Assembly (NCBI GenBank): GCA_002471185.1
Contig: DKPL01000064.1
Location: 1-9,512 of the forward strand
Direction: 5' to 3'
DNA: 9,512 nucleotides
Source: Bacteroides sp. UBA7335
GTDB taxonomy: Bacteria > Bacteroidota > Bacteroidia > Bacteroidales > Bacteroidaceae
The position numbers were made by a program, and so were the translations under genes. Of the stretch, positions 1 to 6,270 are shown piece after piece; the first letter of the stretch is position 1, and each line of letters starts with the position of its first letter. A model generated the notes under the pieces. The model had not been told where the DNA came from and did not search any database. It worked only from the letters and a program-made list of their open reading frames with translations.

Positions 1-31
1 AGCGAAGCGAGTTCTTGCGCTTTAGTGAATG

Positions 32-88
32 AAGAAATGGAACCACCAAACAATTGCAGCCGTGATTTTTTCTTTGGTTCCGTTTCTT
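32..88. repeat. Long-range inverted repeat, 14-bp arms
   Basis: Positions 32-45 are complementary to 75-88: thirteen Watson-Crick pairs and one mismatch, between 38 and 82. That mismatch is a G-U wobble if the plus strand is transcribed and an A-C mismatch if the minus strand is. The loop is 29 nt. The right arm overlaps the left arm of the 83-108 hairpin, so the two structures exclude each other. The operon is transcribed on the minus strand, where this fold is the weaker of its two versions. The arms were aligned by hand; any function is unknown. Confidence 0.5.
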
Positions 89-108
89 TTGTATCAAGAC
101 AAAAGAAA
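83..108. repeat. Perfect 9-bp hairpin, likely a dispersed Bacteroidota intergenic repeat
   Basis: TTTCTTTTG at 83-91 is the exact reverse complement of CAAAAGAAA at 100-108, with an 8-nt loop. It lies about 30 nt past the manC stop codon. No U-run follows it in the minus-strand direction, so it is not a classical rho-independent terminator for the operon, although it could protect the mRNA 3' end. From memory, very similar TTTCTTTTGTATCAAGACAAAAGAAA units recur between genes in Bacteroides genomes; I could not verify this here. Confidence 0.5.
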
Positions 109-138
109 TGAACAACACAGCGCCAGCTCAATCGTAAA

Positions 139-1188
139 TCAATCAGTCTTTTGCCATTCCTTGATTTGTTGCTCCTCATCAATACTACAAATCAACAACG
201 TATCATCCTTCTCTGCAACAATATAATTCTTCAACCCCTGAATCACCACTTTACGTTCTTCAGGCGTATGCACCATACATCCCTCACAATCCACCAATTT
301 CACCGTTTGGCCAATGGCAGCATTGCCATGTTCATCCTTATCAGTATGTGTATAGAGCGAGCCCCATGTACCCAAATCACTCCACCCGAAGCTTGCCGGA
401 TAAACATACGTTTGCTTACTCTTCTCCATCACCGCATAGTCTATTGATATTGACTCACATTTCGGGAACTCCACATCCATTACCGCTTGCTCTTGGGGTG
501 TGTACATCACCGCATCCAATGTCTCAAAGTGCGCCATCAATGCAGGTGTATATTTTGTCAACTCCCCAATCACCGTATTCACGTTCCACACAAAGATTCC
601 CGCATTCCAAAAGTAAGATCCATCTGCCAGGTACCCCTTTGCCGTAGTCAAGTTAGGTTTCTCCTTAAACGCTTCCACTTTGTGGATACTCCCCGCTGCT
701 GGTAGTGCCTTGATGTAACCATATCCCGTTTCGGGACGAGTGGGTTCCATACCCAAAGTCACGATTACCGGATGCGCAGCCGTATAGTCCAGACACTCCG
801 CAATCACACGTTTAAATTTCTCTGTCTCCAACACAATGTGGTCGGCCGGCGAGAATACAAGATTTGCTTGCGGGTATCTCTTCTTTATCTTAGTTGCTGC
901 ATAGGCTATGCAAGGTGCCGTGTTGCGCATACAAGGCTCTAATAAAATCTGCTCGAGTGGAATTTGTGGAATCTGTTTGGCAACCAAGTCACGATAGTTT
1001 TTGGAGGTCACCACCCAGATATTTTCAGCGGGAATCACCCCTAAGAAGCGATCCACGGTGAGTTGAAGCAGACTCTTCCCAATGCCCAATACATCAATAA
1101 ACTGTTTAGGACACACAGGTGTACTCATCGGCCAAAAGCGACTACCTACACCACCCGCCATAATGATTAAGTGGTTATTGTTTATCAT
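139..1188 (-). CDS. manC: Mannose-1-phosphate guanylyltransferase (GDP-mannose synthesis)
   Basis: Cytosolic enzyme that makes GDP-mannose from mannose 1-phosphate and GTP, supplying mannose or GDP-mannose-derived sugars such as fucose to the polysaccharide. The 349-residue protein opens with the nucleotidyltransferase signature MAGGVGSRFWPMS (residues 10-22) and continues with PKQF at 27-30, an EPxxRNTAP stretch at 84-92, SPADH at 113-117, FKEKP at 174-178 (the FxEKP sugar-phosphate site) and WNAGIF at 194-199. All are typical of the ManC/RfbM family. It lacks the C-terminal cupin phosphomannose-isomerase domain found in ManC proteins of about 480 residues, so isomerase and phosphomannomutase activities must come from elsewhere. 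The ATG at 1188 is separated by one base from the stop of the membrane transferase, implying cotranscription and probably translational coupling. Last gene of the operon in this window; function is confident. Confidence 0.93.
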   Translation of the reverse strand: MINNNHLIIMAGGVGSRFWPMSTPVCPKQFIDVLGIGKSLLQLTVDRFLGVIPAENIWVVTSKNYRDLVAKQIPQIPLEQILLEPCMRNTAPCIAYAATKIKKRYPQANLVFSPADHIVLETEKFKRVIAECLDYTAAHPVIVTLGMEPTRPETGYGYIKALPAAGSIHKVEAFKEKPNLTTAKGYLADGSYFWNAGIFVWNVNTVIGELTKYTPALMAHFETLDAVMYTPQEQAVMDVEFPKCESISIDYAVMEKSKQTYVYPASFGWSDLGTWGSLYTHTDKDEHGNAAIGQTVKLVDCEGCMVHTPEERKVVIQGLKNYIVAEKDDTLLICSIDEEQQIKEWQKTD

Positions 1189-1189
1189 A

Positions 1190-2161
1190 TTATTTCGATA
1201 TTTGTTGTATATGCAAATGAAAGTACTTACGCATAAATGCTACATAAGCAGCACTTAACAGCAAAACAATAGCCACTAAATAGCCATAATGCCACGCAGT
1301 AGGTATCATCAAAAAGCCAACCATAATCACTAATTGCACCAACATATAGAGGCTAGCCACCCAAATGTGTGGCACTTTCAGCTCATTTGCCATCAACTGA
1401 TAGAGATGTTTGCGGTGCGGCTGCCCAATGTTTTCTTTCAACATGATGCGGTGTATGATAGTCAACACACTATCCACCCCATATACACTCAGTAGAATAA
1501 TCCAACTAAAATCTTCCGTCTGAATAATCAGTAAGCCCAATAAGAAGAGAATCACAAAAGCGATACTTACCGAACCCACATCTCCCGCAAAACACTTGGC
1601 ACGCTTACGGAAATTAAAGAAACAGAACACCACTACTGCACAAATCATCGATCCAATAAAAGTTTGTGATACAAAGGTAACCACCTGACTATTCACATAA
1701 GCCAATACCGCTAAGATTACCAGGGAGTATCCCCCCGTGATGCCATTGATGCCATCCATAAAGTTGTAAGCATTGATTATGCCCGTACAAACGATTAATG
1801 CAATAATCATCCACCACCACGGAAGCATAAACGAGGTCCATTGATAAAACATCAGCAGCATAGCAGCCGTTTGTATTAACAATCGCACTCGCGAAGAGAC
1901 CGAGCGCACATCATCCACAAAACTAATGGCAGTGATGGCAGTAAGCCCTATCATAAACAACGGATAAGCAAAACCGCTGGACAAGAAGTATGCCAATGCT
2001 CCAAAGTAAAAGATAATCCCCCCACCCCGCAAGGTTATCTGTGTATGACTACTGCGCTGATTGGGTTTATCAATAATGTTGCACTTATCCGCAACTTTAA
2101 AATAAAGAAGCTCTGCCACAAAGAGCAGAGCTGTTATCATGATGTAATAAGTAATTTCCAT
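1190..2161 (-). CDS. Polyprenyl-phosphate sugar-1-phosphate transferase (WecA/WbpL/MraY-like initiating transferase)
   Basis: Integral membrane enzyme expected to transfer a HexNAc-1-phosphate from its UDP-sugar to undecaprenyl phosphate, starting repeat-unit assembly on the cytoplasmic face. The 323-residue protein is hydrophobic, with about ten likely membrane segments. It carries the family's cytoplasmic-loop motifs in order: RSSHTQITLRGGG (36-48), FVDDVRSVSSR with the DD pair at 83-84, NAYNFMDGINGITGG (130-144) with the catalytic-type Asp136, FAGDVGS (191-197), and the terminal PHRKHLYQ His motif (248-255). The length matches WecA/WbpL rather than the longer MraY. The upstream neighbour is a WbpV-like SDR, 5 nt away, an arrangement like wbpV-wbpL of Pseudomonas aeruginosa O-antigen clusters. 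By analogy the substrate may be UDP-QuiNAc or UDP-FucNAc, but substrate specificity cannot be read from the sequence. The ATG at 2161 is well placed. Confidence 0.9.
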   Translation of the reverse strand: MEITYYIMITALLFVAELLYFKVADKCNIIDKPNQRSSHTQITLRGGGIIFYFGALAYFLSSGFAYPLFMIGLTAITAISFVDDVRSVSSRVRLLIQTAAMLLMFYQWTSFMLPWWWMIIALIVCTGIINAYNFMDGINGITGGYSLVILAVLAYVNSQVVTFVSQTFIGSMICAVVVFCFFNFRKRAKCFAGDVGSVSIAFVILFLLGLLIIQTEDFSWIILLSVYGVDSVLTIIHRIMLKENIGQPHRKHLYQLMANELKVPHIWVASLYMLVQLVIMVGFLMIPTAWHYGYLVAIVLLLSAAYVAFMRKYFHLHIQQISK

Positions 2162-2166
2162 TCTAG

Positions 2167-3105
2167 TTATCTCTCTTGAAATGATTTGATTGTTTTCAGC
2201 ATCCCCTCTTTAGCTGTAATAGCCATTTGCTCCATGCCCAGTGCCTTTTTTATCTTCGCATTGCTCACCACATAGTTTTCGGTTAGTTTGCGAAGTCTTT
2301 CTTCATTCAGTGGTAGATGTAGCGTAGTGCCCACCTTTGCCACACGCTCCATCATCTTCCTATTCAGCTTCCAGATGTTCGGTTTGCGCCCCATTGCCTC
2401 GCAGATGGTTGCAATCAGTTCATTGGTACTCATCGCTTCATCATCCGCAATGTGATAGATGCCGGACTCCACCTCTTTCGATATCAACCCGTCAATCACT
2501 GCACACAGATTGTCTATCGCCACAAAAGATCGTCTATTCTCAAAATCACCCAATGGCCAAGGCATACCTTTCTTCACCACATTATATAGCAAGTTTAAGT
2601 TTCCCTTGTTGCCAGGTCCATGAATCATACACGGACGAAGAATATATATTTGTTTATCTTTAGAAGGGTTTGCTTGAATATACTCCTCCGCCTTGATCTT
2701 ACTTTCACCATAAGGTCCCACAGGATCAGGAATCACCTCTTCCGTCAACACATCCCCCGGCACAAAGTCCGCAGCCGCTTTTACCGAGCTAAAAAAGATA
2801 AACTTTTTAGCAGTAGATTGCAGGAAATAGTCAAATATCCGTTGCGTAAGCCCCGTGTTAATATCAAAATAGACCTGTGCTGCCGATTGATTCTTGGTGT
2901 CGTGTGCCTTGCCTGCTAAATGGATGATGGCATCAATAGTTGGCATCTTTTCAGAATGTTGTAAATCGTCCCAACTCAATGTTTGCTTCACTCCCTCTTT
3001 ATTAGGAGAAACAATATCTAAGCCATAAAGCGTATGGGTTTTGCTTAGTGTTTTAATCAAGTTGGAGCCTACAAAACCATGTATACCCGTGATTAATATG
3101 TTCAT
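2167..3105 (-). CDS. NAD(P)-dependent SDR sugar epimerase/reductase (WbpV-like)
   Basis: Extended short-chain dehydrogenase/reductase acting on a nucleotide sugar. Visible features are a Rossmann start with TGIHGFVGSN (6-15), an HLAG stretch at 62-65, the FFSSVKAA segment with Ser106/Ser107, the YGESK active-site motif (Tyr132, Lys136), and LRPCMIHGPGNKGN (156-169), typical of the C-terminal substrate lobe. At 312 residues it has the usual family length. Homologues with this SSVK version of the serine motif sit directly before WecA/WbpL-type transferases and are either 4-epimerases or UDP-4-keto-6-deoxy-HexNAc reductases giving UDP-QuiNAc. The gene order here fits that role: it probably prepares the first sugar. 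The matching 4,6-dehydratase is not in the window. Epimerase versus reductase cannot be settled by eye. The junctions are tight (11 nt upstream, 5 nt downstream). Confidence 0.82.
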   Translation of the reverse strand: MNILITGIHGFVGSNLIKTLSKTHTLYGLDIVSPNKEGVKQTLSWDDLQHSEKMPTIDAIIHLAGKAHDTKNQSAAQVYFDINTGLTQRIFDYFLQSTAKKFIFFSSVKAAADFVPGDVLTEEVIPDPVGPYGESKIKAEEYIQANPSKDKQIYILRPCMIHGPGNKGNLNLLYNVVKKGMPWPLGDFENRRSFVAIDNLCAVIDGLISKEVESGIYHIADDEAMSTNELIATICEAMGRKPNIWKLNRKMMERVAKVGTTLHLPLNEERLRKLTENYVVSNAKIKKALGMEQMAITAKEGMLKTIKSFQER

Positions 3106-3116
3106 TCTTAAATCTA

Positions 3117-4430
3117 TTATTTACCAATACAATGATATGTAAAACCAAGTTCATTTAGTTCATTCATATCGTATATATTTCGTCCATCCAACATGATTGG
3201 AGTTTTCATTGTTTTCATCAATACCTTCCAGCTAGGCATTCTAAATTCTTTCCATTCAGTTACTATCAAAAGAGCATCTGCATCAAGAGCAGCGTCATAC
3301 ATATCTGTAGCATATTCTATACTATCACCCATTTTATGTTTGCATTCTTCAATAGCTATTGGATCGTAAGCTCTAATAGTTGCACCAGCTTTTAAAATCT
3401 GTTCAATCAAAATTAGGGCAGGAGCTTCACGCATATCATCCGTTTCAGGTTTAAATGCCAATCCCCAAATGGCTATTTTCTTGTCTTTCAAGTTACCATT
3501 AAGCTCTGCCATTAGTTTCTTAAATAAAATGCTTTTTTGCGCTTCATTTACCTCTTCCACCGCTTTCAAAACTTTCATATCATATCCATTCTTCTCAGCA
3601 GTCTTTATCAAAGCTTTCACATCTTTAGGAAAGCAAGAACCACCATATCCACATCCTGGATATAAAAACTTGCTACCGATGCGGCTATCTGTACCAATGC
3701 CTTTACGCACCATATTTACATCCGCTCCCACTAATTCACACAGATTAGCTATGTCATTCATAAAACTAATGCGTGTAGCAAGCATCGAATTGGCAGCATA
3801 TTTTATCATTTCAGCACTTGGAACATCTGTAAATATCAAACGGTAGTTGTTCATCATAAAGGGTTTGTATAGCTTCTCCATTAAAGCCTTGGCACGACTG
3901 GATTCTACACCTACCACTACTCGATCTGGTTTCATAAAATCATCAATTGCATTTCCCTCTTTCAAAAACTCAGGATTAGATGCCACATCAAATTCTATTT
4001 GTGTTCCTCGTTTATCCAATTCTTCTTGAATAGCCTCCTTTACTTTTTGTGCTGTACCTACGGGTACAGTACTTTTCGTAACAACCAGCACATATTTATT
4101 TATATTCTGTCCGATTGTACGTGCCACTTCAAGTACATATTTTAAATCCGCACTTCCATCTTCATCAGGAGGGGTACCCACAGCACTAAATACAACTTCG
4201 ACATCAGACAAACAAGATGCCAAAGAGGTCGTAAAGTTCAATCTTCCCGCTTTATAATTGCGATGAACCATATCCTCTAATCCTGGTTCATAGATAGGAA
4301 TTATTCCATTTTTAAGATTTTCAATCTTGGCTTCCATCACATCAACACATGTAACGTCAATACCCATTTCCGAAAAACATGTGCCTGTTACTAAGCCCAC
4401 ATAACCTGTTCCTACAATTGCTATTTTCAT
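3117..4430 (-). CDS. ugd: UDP-glucose 6-dehydrogenase
   Basis: Oxidises UDP-glucose to UDP-glucuronate in two NAD-dependent steps; the product feeds the 4-epimerase encoded just upstream. With the start chosen here the protein has 437 residues and begins MKIAIVGTGYVGLVTG, with the GxGxxG NAD loop at 7-12. Other diagnostic parts are VGTPP (84-88), the STVPVGT segment (120-126), SNPEFLKEGNA (151-161), EMIKYAANS (207-215) in the central helix region, the catalytic loop GYGGSCFPKD (261-270) with nucleophile Cys266, and GLAFKPETDD (323-332) in the C-terminal UDP-binding domain. An in-frame TTG at 4457 would add nine residues (MILITLNKY) and overlap the preceding gene, but family proteins begin at the MKIAIVG strand, so the ATG at 4430 is preferred. 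That leaves 23 nt after the epimerase stop. Function is confident. Confidence 0.95.
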   Translation of the reverse strand: MKIAIVGTGYVGLVTGTCFSEMGIDVTCVDVMEAKIENLKNGIIPIYEPGLEDMVHRNYKAGRLNFTTSLASCLSDVEVVFSAVGTPPDEDGSADLKYVLEVARTIGQNINKYVLVVTKSTVPVGTAQKVKEAIQEELDKRGTQIEFDVASNPEFLKEGNAIDDFMKPDRVVVGVESSRAKALMEKLYKPFMMNNYRLIFTDVPSAEMIKYAANSMLATRISFMNDIANLCELVGADVNMVRKGIGTDSRIGSKFLYPGCGYGGSCFPKDVKALIKTAEKNGYDMKVLKAVEEVNEAQKSILFKKLMAELNGNLKDKKIAIWGLAFKPETDDMREAPALILIEQILKAGATIRAYDPIAIEECKHKMGDSIEYATDMYDAALDADALLIVTEWKEFRMPSWKVLMKTMKTPIMLDGRNIYDMNELNELGFTYHCIGK

Positions 4431-4453
4431 ATATTTATTTAAAGTGATTAGAA

Positions 4454-5509
4454 TCAAGGTAGCTTATAAAAAGAACGATACCAATCTACCGTTTCTTGTA
4501 CTCCTTGAAAAATGTCTTTATTAGGTCTATAATGAATGTTTTGTTGTAATAAAGTTGTATCAGCATTGGTTTGATACACATCACCTGGTTGCATAGGCAG
4601 ATATTGTTTAACAGCTTCTTTGTTACAAGCTTTTTCAACAGCCTGAATAAAATCCATCAATTTTATGGGTTGAGAATTTCCAATATTATAAATACGATAA
4701 GGAGCTGTTGAGCAACTTGGATCAGGAGACAAAGAATTCCATTCTTTATTACTAGTAGGAATTAAATGAGCAATTCTTAATACCCCTTCCACAATATCAT
4801 CAATATAGGTAAAATCACGTAGCATATCTCCATTGTTAAAAACCTTAATGGGCCGTTCATTCAGAACTGCATCGGTAAATAAGAAGGGAGCCATATCAGG
4901 TCTTCCCCATGGTCCATAAACCGTAAAAAAACGTAAACCTGTCGATGGAATCTGATATAGATGGCTATAAGTATGTGCCATCAATTCATCTGCTTTTTTG
5001 GTAGCCGCATATAAACTAACAGGATGCGCTATGCTGTCTTTTTCAGAGAATGGGACCTTACTATTTAGTCCATATACACTACTAGAACTTGCATAGACTA
5101 AATGCTTTACTTGCGTATGCCTACATCCTTCTAAAACATTTAGAAAACCATCCACATTGCTTTGTACATAAGCCTTTGGATTTTCAATGGAATAACGCAC
5201 ACCCGCTTGAGCAGCTAGATTTATAACCAAGTCAAATTGCTCATTTTGAAAAAGCATTTGCATTGCTTGCGTGTCCTCTAAATTCATTTGAATAAACTTA
5301 AAAGTTTTATAAAGAGAACTACTCACAAATTTATACCAGGATATATCTTCTTTAGAAACTCCTAGATATTGCAATCGTCCATACTTCAAGTTTACATCAT
5401 AGTAGGCATTAATATTATCCAGTCCCACTACCTCATATTGTTTTTCCAACAATCTTTTACAGACAAACGAGCCTATGAAACCAGCAGCCCCTGTTACAAG
5501 TACTTTCAT
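4454..5509 (-). CDS. UDP-glucuronate 4-epimerase (UDP-galacturonate synthesis)
   Basis: Extended SDR enzyme that interconverts UDP-glucuronate and UDP-galacturonate at C4. The 351 residues start with TGAAGFIGSFV (6-16), followed by the DNINAYYDVNLKYGRL stretch (31-46) that marks the CapI/LspL/WbnF group of UDP-GlcA epimerases rather than GalE. Further features are NLAAQAGVRYS (97-107), SSSSVYG (141-147), the YxxxK pair Tyr167/Lys171, RFFTVYGPWGRPDMA (193-207) and RDFTYIDDI (231-239). The segment around residues 50-75, including SSSLY at 63-67, is also normal for that group. Its neighbour Ugd makes the substrate, so the pair forms a two-step UDP-glucose to UDP-GalA route. It also sits 16 nt after the nucleotidylyltransferase that may make UDP-GalA by salvage. 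The TGA at 4454 lies 23 nt before the preferred ugd start. Activity on UDP-GlcA is strongly supported by family and context. Confidence 0.92.
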   Translation of the reverse strand: MKVLVTGAAGFIGSFVCKRLLEKQYEVVGLDNINAYYDVNLKYGRLQYLGVSKEDISWYKFVSSSLYKTFKFIQMNLEDTQAMQMLFQNEQFDLVINLAAQAGVRYSIENPKAYVQSNVDGFLNVLEGCRHTQVKHLVYASSSSVYGLNSKVPFSEKDSIAHPVSLYAATKKADELMAHTYSHLYQIPSTGLRFFTVYGPWGRPDMAPFLFTDAVLNERPIKVFNNGDMLRDFTYIDDIVEGVLRIAHLIPTSNKEWNSLSPDPSCSTAPYRIYNIGNSQPIKLMDFIQAVEKACNKEAVKQYLPMQPGDVYQTNADTTLLQQNIHYRPNKDIFQGVQETVDWYRSFYKLP

Positions 5510-5525
5510 TTTTATATCAATTAGG

Positions 5526-6260
5526 TTAAAAGAAATTCATTGTTTGCGCTTCATAATAACTTTCCAGTGTTCCGATATCATAGCGTTTGCCAGACATTTC
5601 CCAAGCATGTATTATAGAATGCTTGCATAAAAAATGTGCTAAGTTTCCAGGCGCATCAAAACCACACCCATTCTCAATGCTATTCTTTATAAGCGGAAAA
5701 TCCTTTACTTTATATATATAAAAGGGAGGTACAGCCCAATTTGATAGTGGATTCTGTGGTTTCTCTTGCATTTCTAAGACCTTACTATTTTCGTCTATTA
5801 CAATTACCCCTGTTCTTTGCAACTTCTTCAAATCAGGTTCATGGTGACACATGATAATCGAAGTTCCCTTTTCTTTAGAATAATTTACGAAACCTTGAAA
5901 AGAGAAGTCCAAAATATTATCGGCTGCAATCACTAAAATATCTTCATTTATATTGCATATATCAATAGCTAACAACAAGTCGCGTACGGCACCCAATCTG
6001 GTTTCATTACTTTCTGTTCCGTCATCAACAATCCGAATAGGATTCTTTGTAACAATCTTTTCTTTCCATTCCTCAAAGTGATATGCAAACTTATGATTAG
6101 TTACAATAATATGTTCATTGATATCCTCAATCTTATCAATATCTTCAATCAATCGTCCTAAAATAGAACTCTCTCCTATTTCTAATAAAGGCTTAGGAAA
6201 GTTCTCAGTTAAAGGATATAGTCGTGTAGCATATCCCGCTGCGATTACAATATTTTTCAT
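5526..6260 (-). CDS. Sugar-1-phosphate nucleotidylyltransferase, likely partner of the adjacent kinase
   Basis: Single-domain, 244-residue cytosolic NTP transferase of the RmlA/GalU-like fold, which joins a sugar 1-phosphate to a nucleotide. Visible are the N-terminal loop AAGYATRLYPLT (7-18, a variant of GxGTRL), FPKPLLEIG (21-29), the metal-binding-type AADN (112-115), TGVIVID (150-156), QEKP (165-168), PPFYIY (178-183) and the C-terminal YDIGT (227-231). It is shorter than RmlA or GalU, closer to compact HddC/mannose-1-P types. Its gene follows the GHMP kinase by 10 nt, a spacing typical of kinase/nucleotidylyltransferase salvage pairs. I infer the substrate is the kinase product, probably galacturonate 1-phosphate giving UDP-GalA. 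Which nucleotide it uses cannot be read directly, and choline-phosphate or other sugar-phosphate substrates are not excluded. Confidence 0.8.
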   Translation of the reverse strand: MKNIVIAAGYATRLYPLTENFPKPLLEIGESSILGRLIEDIDKIEDINEHIIVTNHKFAYHFEEWKEKIVTKNPIRIVDDGTESNETRLGAVRDLLLAIDICNINEDILVIAADNILDFSFQGFVNYSKEKGTSIIMCHHEPDLKKLQRTGVIVIDENSKVLEMQEKPQNPLSNWAVPPFYIYKVKDFPLIKNSIENGCGFDAPGNLAHFLCKHSIIHAWEMSGKRYDIGTLESYYEAQTMNFF

Positions 6261-6270
6261 TCAATTAATT

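Larger units (their letters stand above)
1..138. other. Non-coding tail downstream of the manC stop codon
   Basis: This is the stretch between the manC stop codon and the left edge. I find no convincing gene in it on either strand. Its content is a set of inverted repeats, at 32-45/75-88 and 83-91/100-108, listed separately. A weak 5-bp hairpin (5-9 with 18-22) lies at the very edge. No tRNA, transposase remnant or clear intrinsic terminator for the leftward operon is visible, so transcription may end beyond the window. Confidence 0.6.

Noticed and set aside
83..108. Hairpin as an intrinsic terminator of the operon
   Set aside because: The stem is A/T-rich and no U-run follows it in the minus-strand direction, so it lacks the defining features. 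It is kept only as a repeat.
29..226. Plus-strand 65-residue open frame starting MKKWNHQTIAAVIFSLVPFL, with a superficially signal-peptide-like start
   Set aside because: It runs across the inverted repeats and antisense into the 3' end of manC, its codons are dictated by the repeat, and no ribosome site or homology is recognisable.
151..4029. Several plus-strand open frames of 60-125 codons opposite manC, the SDR and ugd
   Set aside because: All lie antisense to strongly supported genes, have low-complexity Ser/Pro/His-rich or scrambled composition, and show no domain. They are shadows of the minus-strand codons.
3117..4457. Start of ugd at the TTG 4457
   Set aside because: It adds nine non-conserved residues before the NAD-binding strand, uses a rare start and would overlap the upstream stop. 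The ATG at 4430 gives the canonical MKIAIVGTGYVG beginning.
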